Shown here piece by piece: positions 8,687 through 16,581 of a stretch of DNA of 64,000 bases. This DNA is from an uncultured Dorea sp. (lineage in GTDB: Bacteria; Bacillota; Clostridia; Lachnospirales; Lachnospiraceae). The notes beneath the pieces were generated by a model, which did not search any database, was not told the DNA's origin, and saw nothing but the letters and a program-made list of their open reading frames with translations. The stretch's first letter is position 1, and every line of letters begins with the position of its first letter. Where the stretch lies: NCBI GenBank assembly GCA_910585725.1, contig CAJUFA010000017.1, positions 1 through 64,000 of the forward strand. The letters are read 5' to 3'. Both the position numbers and the translations under genes were made by a program.

Positions 8687-8795
8687 CGCAATAATTAGCC
8701 TTTTTGTGGCACATTCTTATCCTTTTTTATTTTATTTTTATCCCCGGCGCTTTATATTCTCCCGGATACATGATATGATAAAGAAAAGAAGAAAC

Positions 8796-8863
8796 AAATA
8801 TCCGAATTTTCAAGATATAATAATAATAATAATAATAATAAAAGGAAAAATATCCGAAATTCC
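8796..8863. promoter_or_regulatory. direct repeat pair flanking a (TAA)8 tract
   Basis: AAATATCCGAATTTTC (8796-8811) recurs as AAATATCCGAAATTCC (8848-8863), 52 bp apart or about five helical turns. Between them lies the TAA microsatellite. The spacing and position just before the PfkB gene suit paired operator half-sites for an AraC-type regulator, or a slippage-sensitive spacer. Confidence 0.5.
8818..8841. repeat. (TAA)8 trinucleotide microsatellite
   Basis: Eight uninterrupted TAA units lie in the divergent region, about 48 bp upstream of the PfkB-kinase start codon. Confidence 0.95.
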
Positions 8864-8889
8864 AGTATAAAGAAAGCGGGGATACAGAC

Positions 8890-9801
8890 ATGCAAGAAGC
8901 GGAAATCGTCATAATCGGAGCAGCAATCGTAGACATACTTGTCCGTCCGGCAGATGAGGACGTATTTCGGACCGGCTCCTTTCCGGCGGAGGACATCCGC
9001 ATGTCTACAGGCGCCGACGCACTGAACGAATCTACAATACTTTCACGCATGGGCAAGAGAGTCCTCTTAGAGACGGTGATCGGCAGCGATCAGGCGGGAC
9101 AGTATCTTCTCGGACACTGTAAGAAAGAGGGCATTCGGCTCCCCTCCGACTGTCTGCGCGATGATCTAGCGACGGGCATCAACGTCGTACTCGTACAGCC
9201 AGACGGGAAACGGAGTTTCCTTACGAACGAAAGAGGGAGTCTGAGACGATTATGTCTTAACGACATCCACATGCCTTTTCCAAAGAGCGCACGGATCGTC
9301 TGTTTTGCCAGCATCTTCGTATTTCCCCGGATCAGCGCCGATGATCTGAGCCGAATCTTTGCCTGCGCCAAACAGCAGGGTAAGATCGTGTGCGCGGACA
9401 TGACCAAATGCAAGAATCACGAGACGGTCGAAGACATGGCGAACGCGTTCTCCTATATTGATTATCTGCTGCCCAATGACGAAGAAGCTATGCTGCTTAC
9501 CAGGAAATGCACTGTCACGGAAGCGGCCGAAGCTCTCCTTCAGACAGGCGTCAGGAATGTGATCGTCAAGTGCGGCGCAAAAGGGTGTCTGGTGATGAAC
9601 CACGACGAGACTTATATGCTGCCCGCCAGGCCGGACGTGACATGTATCGATACGACAGGCGCGGGAGACAGCTTCTCCGCCGGTTTCCTCTTCGCACTGT
9701 CGGAAGGACGCACCCTGAGAGAATGCGCGGAATACGCCAACGAATGCGGCGCAAAGGCGGTCAGCGTCATAGGCGCGTCCGAATGGATACCGCGAATATA
9801 A
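8890..9801 (+). CDS. PfkB-family carbohydrate kinase
   Basis: A 303-residue ribokinase-like sugar kinase. N-terminal EIVIIGAAIVDILVRP and the STGADALNESTILSRMG segment form the sugar-binding lid region. The second PfkB signature DTTGAGDSFSAGFLFALSEG near residue 255 holds the catalytic Asp and the anion hole. The length is normal. It reads away from the DUF4867-GH51-isomerase-xylB operon and is followed 21 bp later by an AraC regulator, so it probably belongs to the same pentose pathway, perhaps phosphorylating a pentulose or pentose. The exact substrate cannot be read from the sequence. The ribosome site AAAGCGGGG is about 9 bp upstream of the ATG. Confidence 0.9.
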   Translation: MQEAEIVIIGAAIVDILVRPADEDVFRTGSFPAEDIRMSTGADALNESTILSRMGKRVLLETVIGSDQAGQYLLGHCKKEGIRLPSDCLRDDLATGINVVLVQPDGKRSFLTNERGSLRRLCLNDIHMPFPKSARIVCFASIFVFPRISADDLSRIFACAKQQGKIVCADMTKCKNHETVEDMANAFSYIDYLLPNDEEAMLLTRKCTVTEAAEALLQTGVRNVIVKCGAKGCLVMNHDETYMLPARPDVTCIDTTGAGDSFSAGFLFALSEGRTLRECAEYANECGAKAVSVIGASEWIPRI

Positions 9802-9822
9802 AATATTAAGAGGAAACATACC

Positions 9823-10647
9823 ATGCCATATTCACATGAGATCATCGTCCCTAATGACGATATACCATTCAAGATGTTTATATTCGAGGGAAAAGACGGC
9901 GGTTATATGCGGGAAAAGCACTGGCACAGATCCATCGAGATCTTTGCGCTTTTTGAGGGCGAACTGGAATTCTTTGTCGAAGAAGACCGCCATCCCCTTG
10001 TTCCGGGAGAATTCATGCTGGTGAACTCCAACGAGATACATTCCGTCTTTTCTCCAAAGCCAAATCGAACGGTTGTGCTGCAGATCCCCCTTTCCACATT
10101 TGAAAAATATTATACAGACGAAAAATTCATCTATTTTTCTCACACTTCCCGGATCCAGGACGAAGAAGTAATGCATCTCATTCAGGATATGTACCATAGA
10201 TATAGCGAGAAGCAGTGCGGCTACGAACTTAAGGTACAGAGCCAATTCTTCATGCTGCTCTATATTCTTGTAACAAAATACCGGGAAATCGACGTAAATG
10301 AAGAACTGGTCCGAAAACATCGGAAGCTGGACAGACTTTCGTTAATTACTTCTTATATGAAAGAAAACTATCAAAGCGACATCTCACTGGAAAGCCTGGC
10401 GGAGACATTTGGCTATTCGCCGACCTATCTGTCAAGAATGTTCCGAAAATACGCAAAGACAAATTACAAAGCCTGTCTGGACGATATCCGCCTTGAACAT
10501 GCGGTAAAAGACTTGACAGAATCCCAGGCTTCTATCGGAGAGATTGCTTACAGCAATGGATTTCCAAACAATAAAGCATTCTCAAAGATATTTAAAAAAA
10601 GGTACGGGATACTTCCAAGCACATACCGCAGGACTTTGAATCAATGA
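9823..10647 (+). CDS. AraC-family regulator with N-terminal cupin
   Basis: A 274-residue regulator. Residues about 1-110 form a cupin-like effector domain (KHWHRSIEIFALFEGELEFFVEEDRHPLVPGEFMLVNSNEIHS), and residues 170-270 hold two helix-turn-helix motifs (ISLESLAETFGYSPTYLSRMFRKYAKTNY, then SIGEIAYSNGFPNNKAFSKIFKKRYGILPSTYR). It follows the PfkB kinase closely and probably senses a pentose or its derivative to activate the divergent operon. Its target sites may include the direct repeats in the intergenic region. Confidence 0.92.
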   Translation: MPYSHEIIVPNDDIPFKMFIFEGKDGGYMREKHWHRSIEIFALFEGELEFFVEEDRHPLVPGEFMLVNSNEIHSVFSPKPNRTVVLQIPLSTFEKYYTDEKFIYFSHTSRIQDEEVMHLIQDMYHRYSEKQCGYELKVQSQFFMLLYILVTKYREIDVNEELVRKHRKLDRLSLITSYMKENYQSDISLESLAETFGYSPTYLSRMFRKYAKTNYKACLDDIRLEHAVKDLTESQASIGEIAYSNGFPNNKAFSKIFKKRYGILPSTYRRTLNQ

Positions 10648-10660
10648 AGGGCTTCGCCGG

Positions 10661-10712
10661 AAAAAAAGAGGCTGCTGCAAAATAGATTGTTTCTATTTTG
10701 CAGCAGCCTCTT
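10661..10712. terminator. bidirectional terminator between araC-type gene and proS
   Basis: A 21-bp perfect stem, arms 10666-10686 and 10692-10712, with a 5-nt loop. A7 on the left gives a U-tract for the leftward proS transcript, and TTAAT follows on the right for the AraC transcript. Confidence 0.92.
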
Positions 10713-10728
10713 AATTATATAGCATTTC

Positions 10729-12168
10729 TTAATAAGACTTGCCCCAATATGCCATATGCTTCGCTGGTTTTCCACACCAGATACACTTATCCGAGATCAT
10801 CTCTTCATCCTCGATCAGACATCTGGTTGCCGCTCCGCCTGTCACATACTTCACTTCGCCTTCACACTCCGGATCTCCGCACCAGCATGCTTTCACGAAT
10901 CCGCGGTTCGCCTTGAACTTCTCAGTCATCTCATCCAACGTAACCGCCGTGTCGATGTGGCTGTTCAGGAAGTCGCAGGCTCTGTCATACATATCCTGCT
11001 GCATGGTCTCCAGGATCTCACGAAGCTTCACCGCTATCTCATCGATAGAAACCACCATCTTCTCACGAGTATCACGGCGCACTACGATTACCTGATTTTT
11101 CTCCAGATCCTTTGGTCCGATCTCGATACGGGTCGGAATACCAAGCATCTCCTGCTCGGAGAACTTCCATCCGGGACTCTTCTCGGAATCATCGATCTTC
11201 ACTCTGTATCCTGCCTTCTTAAGCTCGTCAAGAAGCGCGTAAGCTTTGTCAAGAACGCCTTCTTTATGCTGGGCAATCGGAATCACGCGGCATTCAACCG
11301 GCGCTACATGCGGAGGAAGTACAAGTCCGTCGTCATCGCCGTGAACCATGATCAGCGCGCCGATACTTCTGGTGGACCATCCCCAAGAAGTCTCGTATAC
11401 ACTATGCAGCTCATTGTTCTTATCTACATATTTGATATCAAACGCGTCCGGGAATCCGCTTCCGAAGAAATGGCTGGTCGCAGACTGCAAAGCCTTGCCG
11501 TCATGCATCAGCGCCTCGATCGTATACGTATCCTGCGCCCCGGCAAATTTCTCATGTTCTGCCTTTCTTCCGGATACGAACGGAATCGCCAGTGTCTCTT
11601 TGTAACAATCCTCATATACGTGAAGCATCTGGATCGTACGTTCCTCTGCTTCCTCATAAGTTGCATGGATGGTATGTCCTTCCTGCCACAGGAATTCTCT
11701 GGAACGCAGGAACGGTCTCGTCGTCTTCTCCCAACGCAGAACGGAATTCCACTGATTCCATACCTTCGGAAGATCTCTGTAGGACTTGACGGTTCTTGCC
11801 CACAGATCGCAGAATAATGTCTCTGACGTAGGACGGATACACAGTCTCTCCTGAAGTCTCTCCATACCGCCATGTGTAACCCATGCCACTTCCGGCGCGA
11901 AACCATCTACATGCTCTGCTTCTTTCTCAAGAAGGGACTCCGGAATCAATAACGGGAGTGATACGTTCTCTACTCCTGTCTCCTTAAATCTTCTGTCAAG
12001 ATCCGCCTGGATCAGCTCCCAGATCGCATATCCATTCGGAAGATAATTGAGACATCCCTTCACGCTGGAGTAATCACACAACTCTGCTTCACGCACCACA
12101 TCCGTATACCATTGAGCAAAATTCTCATCCCGAGACGTGATATTCTTTACCAACTTTTCCTTTGCCAT
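10729..12168 (-). CDS. proS: prolyl-tRNA synthetase (short, archaeal/eukaryal-like type)
   Basis: A 479-residue class II aminoacyl-tRNA synthetase that charges tRNA-Pro. The start at 12168 (MAKEKLVKNITSRDENF) has AAGGAGAAG upstream; an open extension to 12225 is disregarded. Class II motifs are visible: motif 2 around WEKTTRPFLRSREFLWQEGHT and motif 3 in the STRSIGALIMVHGDD segment. There is no editing INS domain, and the C-terminal zinc-ribbon-like region (CWCGDPECEG, CIWCGKPAKHMAYWGKSY) marks the ProS type 3 form. It is preceded by a T-box leader and so is induced when uncharged tRNA-Pro accumulates. Confidence 0.96.
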   Translation of the reverse strand: MAKEKLVKNITSRDENFAQWYTDVVREAELCDYSSVKGCLNYLPNGYAIWELIQADLDRRFKETGVENVSLPLLIPESLLEKEAEHVDGFAPEVAWVTHGGMERLQERLCIRPTSETLFCDLWARTVKSYRDLPKVWNQWNSVLRWEKTTRPFLRSREFLWQEGHTIHATYEEAEERTIQMLHVYEDCYKETLAIPFVSGRKAEHEKFAGAQDTYTIEALMHDGKALQSATSHFFGSGFPDAFDIKYVDKNNELHSVYETSWGWSTRSIGALIMVHGDDDGLVLPPHVAPVECRVIPIAQHKEGVLDKAYALLDELKKAGYRVKIDDSEKSPGWKFSEQEMLGIPTRIEIGPKDLEKNQVIVVRRDTREKMVVSIDEIAVKLREILETMQQDMYDRACDFLNSHIDTAVTLDEMTEKFKANRGFVKACWCGDPECEGEVKYVTGGAATRCLIEDEEMISDKCIWCGKPAKHMAYWGKSY

Positions 12169-12368
12169 GTTTCTCTTCTCCTTTTCTTTTCCGGCAGGGC
12201 CCTTGCCCCACGATATTGTCCGCACTCCTTTTCATACTATCTGCATGATCCGTCCCCGCTGCAGCCGTCAAATGTCTGCAGGCAGTCGCTTGTCTTGTCA
12301 CTGGCAGGAATAACCGTACAGCCTGTGTTCCAGGAGTACATCTGTCTGTCAGAAGTCTCTTTGCGCAT

Positions 12369-12657
12369 AAAAAAACACCGCGCCTTCAACTCCCATCACA
12401 ATAAAAGGGACCGAAAAGCTCGGCGGTACCACCCTAGTTAACTGCGGCCCTTCCGCAGTTCTCTCTTATTGCCGTTAACGCTGGCATCACGCTGCATTTT
12501 CATACAGTGGCTCCGAGGTAGGTTCGTTACATTTCAGAACAAGGATCTTTCAGCCGGTGAATCCTCTCTCTGGGGAACTGCGCCTGCAAGTACTATTCCT
12601 CTTCACAGCCAAAACCCGCTTTCTGCAACTATCATTGCCGACGGGTTATCAAGTTTA
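12369..12657 (-). ncRNA. T-box leader of proS, proline-specific
   Basis: On the minus strand the T-box core AGGGTGGTACCGC is at 12423-12435, and the AGAGAG and GGCTGAAAG elements of Stem I are further upstream. A candidate specifier CCT (Pro) followed by A lies at 12520-12522 in GAACCTACC. The leader ends in TTTTTTT at 12369-12375 after a GC-rich arm that can pair with the ACCGCC of the T-box. This gives the usual terminator/antiterminator choice controlled by uncharged tRNA-Pro. Confidence 0.93.
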
Positions 12658-12663
12658 AACGTA

Positions 12664-12692
12664 ATTCTAAAGGATGTGATAAGATTTGTCAA
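12664..12692 (-). promoter_or_regulatory. promoter of the proS T-box transcript
   Basis: Minus strand TTGACA (12687-12692), 17 bp, TAGAAT (12664-12669). Transcription would start near 12657, just before Stem I of the T-box. The rest of the 12169-12862 gap holds the T-box leader and the AT-rich upstream region of the pseudouridine synthase. Confidence 0.85.
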
Positions 12693-12862
12693 GGATTATT
12701 TTTGTTAAAACATTGCAGTTAAATAAGTACTAATTGTTAACTTCTATTTGCATATTTCACCATACTATGCTTAAATTATAAAAAACTGTAAAGAAATAAA
12801 CGGCATAACCGTGTTTTTCCTCACAGTTTCCAAAAACAGACCTATATAAGGAGATCATAAAA

Positions 12863-13558
12863 ATGCTGATGAACGCTTTAGAAATACTATACGAAGACAA
12901 CCATATTATTGTATGCATAAAACCTCATGGGATCGCGACCCAGAGTAAACAGGTCGGCCAGCCTGACATGGTAAGCCTTCTCAAGAATCATATCCATAAG
13001 ACTGCCCGCGCCAAAGGCGCTCCCTATCTGGCTGTCATCCACCGCTTAGACCAGCCTGTAACCGGAATTCTGGTCTTTGCCAAGACACCCTTCGCCGCAA
13101 AGAAACTGAACCAACAGCTTACCGGCCAGGGCTTCGGCAAATATTACCGCGCCCTTGTCGAAGGCCGTCCGCCGAAGACAGAAGATATTCTGGAGCATTA
13201 CATCACCAAAGATTCCCGTACGAATCTTGCCCGCATCTGCTCCCCCTCCGACAAAGACGCCAGACTCGCCAGGCTGCGCTATTCCGTCATACCCGCCAGG
13301 AACCGCTACTACTCCGGCGAATACGAAGCCCGCACAGACACTTCCGAACTGGATATCCGGCTGGATACCGGACGACATCACCAGATCCGGGTACAACTGG
13401 CGCACATAGGCTGTCCTATTGTCGGCGATACCAAATACAACCCGGCCTGCAAAGAAGGAGACGTCTGGCAGGAAATCTGTCTATGCGCCTACCGGCTGGA
13501 TTTCCGCCATCCAAAGACACAAAAACCACTCCGCTTCTGCCTGCTGCATGATTCCTAA
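12863..13558 (+). CDS. RluA-family pseudouridine synthase
   Basis: A 231-residue pseudouridine synthase acting on rRNA or tRNA uridines. The hallmark motif HRLDQPVTGILVFAKT contains the catalytic Asp, and there are further family strands in YYRALVEGRPP and LDTGRHHQIRVQLAHIGCPIVGDTKYN. No S4 RNA-binding domain precedes it, as in the short RluA/RluC-type single-domain members common in Clostridia. An AAGGAG site lies before the ATG at 12863; the ATG three codons... two codons later is a weaker alternative. The RNA target cannot be assigned. Confidence 0.9.
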   Translation: MLMNALEILYEDNHIIVCIKPHGIATQSKQVGQPDMVSLLKNHIHKTARAKGAPYLAVIHRLDQPVTGILVFAKTPFAAKKLNQQLTGQGFGKYYRALVEGRPPKTEDILEHYITKDSRTNLARICSPSDKDARLARLRYSVIPARNRYYSGEYEARTDTSELDIRLDTGRHHQIRVQLAHIGCPIVGDTKYNPACKEGDVWQEICLCAYRLDFRHPKTQKPLRFCLLHDS

Positions 13559-13587
13559 GGACAATCAAAGAATCAAACTATGTCTGT

Positions 13588-13619
13588 AAAAGAAGAGGGC
13601 ATCTTCTGCCCTCTTCTTT
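13588..13619. terminator. bidirectional terminator between rluA-type gene and spoVG
   Basis: AAAGAAGAGGGCA (13589-13601) pairs with TGCCCTCTTCTTT (13607-13619) around a 5-nt loop. A-rich and T-rich flanks serve both convergent genes. It abuts the spoVG stop. Confidence 0.9.
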
Positions 13620-13892
13620 CTACTCTTCCCTCTCTTCTTCCAATGCCTCTTCGTACTTTTCAAGGATAATACGCTGTATACGATCTCTCGTCCCAGAATT
13701 GATTGGATGAGCAATGTCTCGATACTCTCCGTCTAATGCTTTCTTACTCGGCATAGCAATGAAGAGTCCCTTTTCACCTTCGATGACCTTAATATCATGT
13801 ACGACAAACTCTTCGTCTATCGTAATAGACACTACTGCTTTCAGTTTGCCCTCCTTAGCCATCCTACGCACGCGTACATCTGTGATCTGCAT
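13620..13892 (-). CDS. spoVG: septation/sporulation regulator SpoVG
   Basis: A 90-residue protein, the usual SpoVG length. It begins MQITDVRVRRM and contains AVVSITIDEEFVVHDIKVIEG, FIAMPSKK and YRDIAHPINSGTRDRIQ, all diagnostic. SpoVG is a small nucleic-acid-binding regulator affecting septation, sporulation and surface polysaccharides in Firmicutes. The start at 13892 is chosen over an open extension to 13943 because homology begins there and AAAGGGGCAAG lies upstream. It stands alone after glgC-glgD, 96 bp downstream of glgD, and may be read through from that operon. Confidence 0.96.
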   Translation of the reverse strand: MQITDVRVRRMAKEGKLKAVVSITIDEEFVVHDIKVIEGEKGLFIAMPSKKALDGEYRDIAHPINSGTRDRIQRIILEKYEEALEEEREE

Positions 13893-13988
13893 TTCTTTAC
13901 TTGCCCCTTTCTTCCTAATGGACCGCAAAGAAATAATCCACACAACTTGCTTGTACCAATTATTCCTTTTAAGTCCCTAACCGCCGCA

Positions 13989-15107
13989 CTATAGTGCATA
14001 CCTTTCGTTTTTTTCTACGATTACCTTCACACCGTTTTCCCCAACATGGCGTGTCTTCGCTCTGATCGTATCCCTGCTCTCTACGATACAATTCTCAATG
14101 TACGTATTATCCCCAAGATAAACGTCATTCAGAATAATTGAATTCTTAATCACACAATTATTCCCTACAAATGTCTTCTTGAAGAGGATCGAATTCTCTA
14201 CCGTACCGTTAACGATACTTCCGCTCGCCACCAGACTGTTCTTAACTACGGCGCCCGGATTATACTTTGCCGGCGGCAGATCGCTCACCTTAGAATAGAT
14301 CTCCGGATGTTCTTTGAAGAAATAATTTCTCACCTTCGGATCCAGAAAATCCATATTCGTCCGGTAATATGCAGCTACCGTTGAGATGTTGCTCCAGTAA
14401 TCTTTTATCTCATAACCGTACATTCTCTTCAGATTCTTATACCTGATCAGAATATCAGTTACAAAATCATGTCTTTCTTCTTCCGCACAATGTTCAATTA
14501 AGTCGATCAGAAGCCTCCTTCTGATAACATAGATACCGGCAGATATCACATTCGAAGTAGCCAGCATCGGTTTCTCTTGAAAATCCTCGATCCGCATGGT
14601 ATCATCCAGCTTCAAAATCCCGAACCGGCTGGCGTCTTCACCGTCGTCCAGCCGCTTACAAACTACCGTAACATCTGCTTTCTTCTCAATATGATATTCC
14701 AATATCTTATTATAATCCATCTTATATACGGCGTCTCCGGATGTGATAATCACATATGGTTCATGACATCTTCGGAGGAAATCCAGATTCTGATAGATCG
14801 CATCCGCCGTTCCCCTGTACCAATATCCATTGTCCGCCGTGATCGTCGGGGTGAATACATACAATCCTCCCTGTTTCCTTCCGAAATCCCACCACTTAGA
14901 TGAATTCAGGTGTTCGTTCAGCGAACGCGCGTTATACTGCGTCAGCACAGCTACTTTCTGTATATGTGAATTTGACATATTACTTAAAGCAAAATCAATC
15001 GCCCTATAGCTTCCCGCTACCGGCATAGCGGCAATCGCCCGTCTCTGAGTCAGTTCACGCATCTTATGACTGTTCCCACCCGCTAATATAATACCTACTG
15101 CTCTCAT
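13989..15107 (-). CDS. glgD: GlgD, non-catalytic-type subunit of ADP-glucose pyrophosphorylase
   Basis: A 372-residue homologue of GlgC that in Gram-positive bacteria pairs with GlgC for glycogen synthesis. The nucleotide-binding loop is altered: IILAGGNSHKM replaces the AGGxGxRL motif of GlgC, and SGDAVYKMDY replaces SGDHIYKMDY. This supports a mainly regulatory role. The C-terminal left-handed beta-helix repeats (SIVNGTVENSILFKKTFVGNNCVIKNSIILNDVYLGDNTYIENCIV) are clear. It overlaps glgC by 4 bp (ATGA), indicating coupled translation. Confidence 0.95.
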   Translation of the reverse strand: MRAVGIILAGGNSHKMRELTQRRAIAAMPVAGSYRAIDFALSNMSNSHIQKVAVLTQYNARSLNEHLNSSKWWDFGRKQGGLYVFTPTITADNGYWYRGTADAIYQNLDFLRRCHEPYVIITSGDAVYKMDYNKILEYHIEKKADVTVVCKRLDDGEDASRFGILKLDDTMRIEDFQEKPMLATSNVISAGIYVIRRRLLIDLIEHCAEEERHDFVTDILIRYKNLKRMYGYEIKDYWSNISTVAAYYRTNMDFLDPKVRNYFFKEHPEIYSKVSDLPPAKYNPGAVVKNSLVASGSIVNGTVENSILFKKTFVGNNCVIKNSIILNDVYLGDNTYIENCIVESRDTIRAKTRHVGENGVKVIVEKNERYAL

Positions 15108-16378
15108 ACTCGTCCACCTGCCTTTATCAATGTCTCTCCACTCTCAAGTACGCCGTTCGGATAGTCTTCTCTGACTGTGACGCCGCTGATCGCAGTATTT
15201 TTTCCGACTTGTATTCCCGCCGGGATTACAGAATTCTCACCCACCGTCACCAGTCCGAAGGAATAGACCGCCGGCTTCATCCTGTTGGGTACGTCGCTCC
15301 CGATTCCAAAGGTTACGTTAGAGCCGATCTCACAGTTCTCGGCGATAATCGATTTGTCGATCACACATCCGTCTCCGATCGTAACGTCCTTCATAATAAT
15401 AGAATCTCTGACTACCGTTCCCCTTCCTATCGTCACGCCTGAACCGACGACACTGTTACGCACTTCTCCGTAGATCTCCGTTCCGTTTCCGACAATACTC
15501 CTGTCAACCACCGCCTGTCCGGAAATATACTGGGGCGGAAGGATACCGCTGTTCGTATAGATCTTCCAGTACTCTTCATAGAGATTGAACTCCGGAATAA
15601 TATCGATCAATTCCATATTCGCTTCCCAATAAGAGCCAAGCGTACCTACATCTTTCCAGTATCCGTTGTATTCATAGGCAAATAACCGCTGCCCTCTGTC
15701 ATGGCAGTATGGAATAATATGCTTGCCAAAATCACATCCCGGCACATTTTCCAACGCGATCAGCGCCTCCTTAAGCACCTTCCAGCTAAAGATATAGATT
15801 CCCATAGAAGCCAGATTACTCTTCGGCTCCGGCGGCTTTTCCTGGAATTCCGAAATCTTTCCTTCTTGATCCGTCACTACGATTCCAAACCTGCTCGCTT
15901 CTTCCTTCGGCACCGGCATTGCCGCTATTGTAACGTCTGCCTGATTCTCCTTATGGTAGTCCAACATCACTTCATAATCCATCTTATAGATGTGGTCGCC
16001 GGACAAGATCAATACATACTCCGGATGAAACGTCTCCATATAATCCAGGTTCTGATAGATCGCGTTCGCCGTACCCGTATACCACTCGCTGTTATCGCTC
16101 TTCTCATAAGGGGGAAGAATCGTAACTCCACCGAAATTACGGTCCAGATCCCATGGAATACCAATCCCTATATGTGTATTCAGCCGCAGCGGCTGGTACT
16201 GGGTCAATACTCCCACGGTATCGATACCCGAGTTGATACAGTTACTGAGCGGAAAGTCTATAATCCTATATTTGCCTCCAAAAGCAACTGCCGGCTTGGC
16301 CACTTTTGCAGTAAGGACGCCTAATCTGCTTCCCTGACCTCCGGCCAGAAGCATCGCTATCATTTCTTTTTTTCTCAT
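15104..16378 (-). CDS. glgC: glucose-1-phosphate adenylyltransferase
   Basis: A 424-residue ADP-glucose pyrophosphorylase making ADP-glucose from ATP and glucose 1-phosphate, the committed step of glycogen synthesis. The pyrophosphorylase loop MLLAGGQGSRLGVLTAKVAKPAVAFGGKYR is at residues 10-39. It also has the SGDHIYKMDY catalytic segment, FQEKP for glucose 1-phosphate, and the C-terminal beta-helix. It is first of a two-gene operon with glgD. Glycogen synthase and branching enzyme genes are not in the window. Confidence 0.96.
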   Translation of the reverse strand: MRKKEMIAMLLAGGQGSRLGVLTAKVAKPAVAFGGKYRIIDFPLSNCINSGIDTVGVLTQYQPLRLNTHIGIGIPWDLDRNFGGVTILPPYEKSDNSEWYTGTANAIYQNLDYMETFHPEYVLILSGDHIYKMDYEVMLDYHKENQADVTIAAMPVPKEEASRFGIVVTDQEGKISEFQEKPPEPKSNLASMGIYIFSWKVLKEALIALENVPGCDFGKHIIPYCHDRGQRLFAYEYNGYWKDVGTLGSYWEANMELIDIIPEFNLYEEYWKIYTNSGILPPQYISGQAVVDRSIVGNGTEIYGEVRNSVVGSGVTIGRGTVVRDSIIMKDVTIGDGCVIDKSIIAENCEIGSNVTFGIGSDVPNRMKPAVYSFGLVTVGENSVIPAGIQVGKNTAISGVTVREDYPNGVLESGETLIKAGGRV

Positions 16379-16409
16379 GTCATCACCCTTTCCAAGTAAA
16401 TCTATTCTT

Positions 16410-16438
16410 ATTATACCACAACTTTTTCATATAGTGAA
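16410..16438 (-). promoter_or_regulatory. candidate glgC promoter
   Basis: Minus strand TTCACT (16433-16438), 17 bp, TATAAT (16410-16415), about 35 bp before the glgC start. The rest of the divergent gap toward murC is AT-rich with T-runs; it contains TTGACT near 16500 and TATAAT-like sequence but no clean spacing. Confidence 0.6.
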
Positions 16439-16581
16439 CAATTTTTACAAAAATTTTGACTTTTTTGTTAAGATTTTATTAAAATATAACAAAAATTTTT
16501 GACTTGGTTTTTTTCCCATATATGTATATAATAATATGAAAAGACTATAACTATTATGACTATTTTCAAGGAAGGTATCTT

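Noticed and set aside
8818..8841. (TAA)8 tract considered as part of a CRISPR or tandem gene repeat
   Set aside because: It is a simple microsatellite; no spaced repeats or cas genes occur anywhere in the window.
9250..9819. 189-codon open frame on the minus strand and a 100-codon Arg-rich frame within the PfkB gene
   Set aside because: Both are shadows of the recognised PfkB kinase; low-complexity basic translation and no ribosome site.
10756..11817. 353-codon open frame on the plus strand
   Set aside because: Antisense to proS, whose domains are complete; codon-bias by-product.
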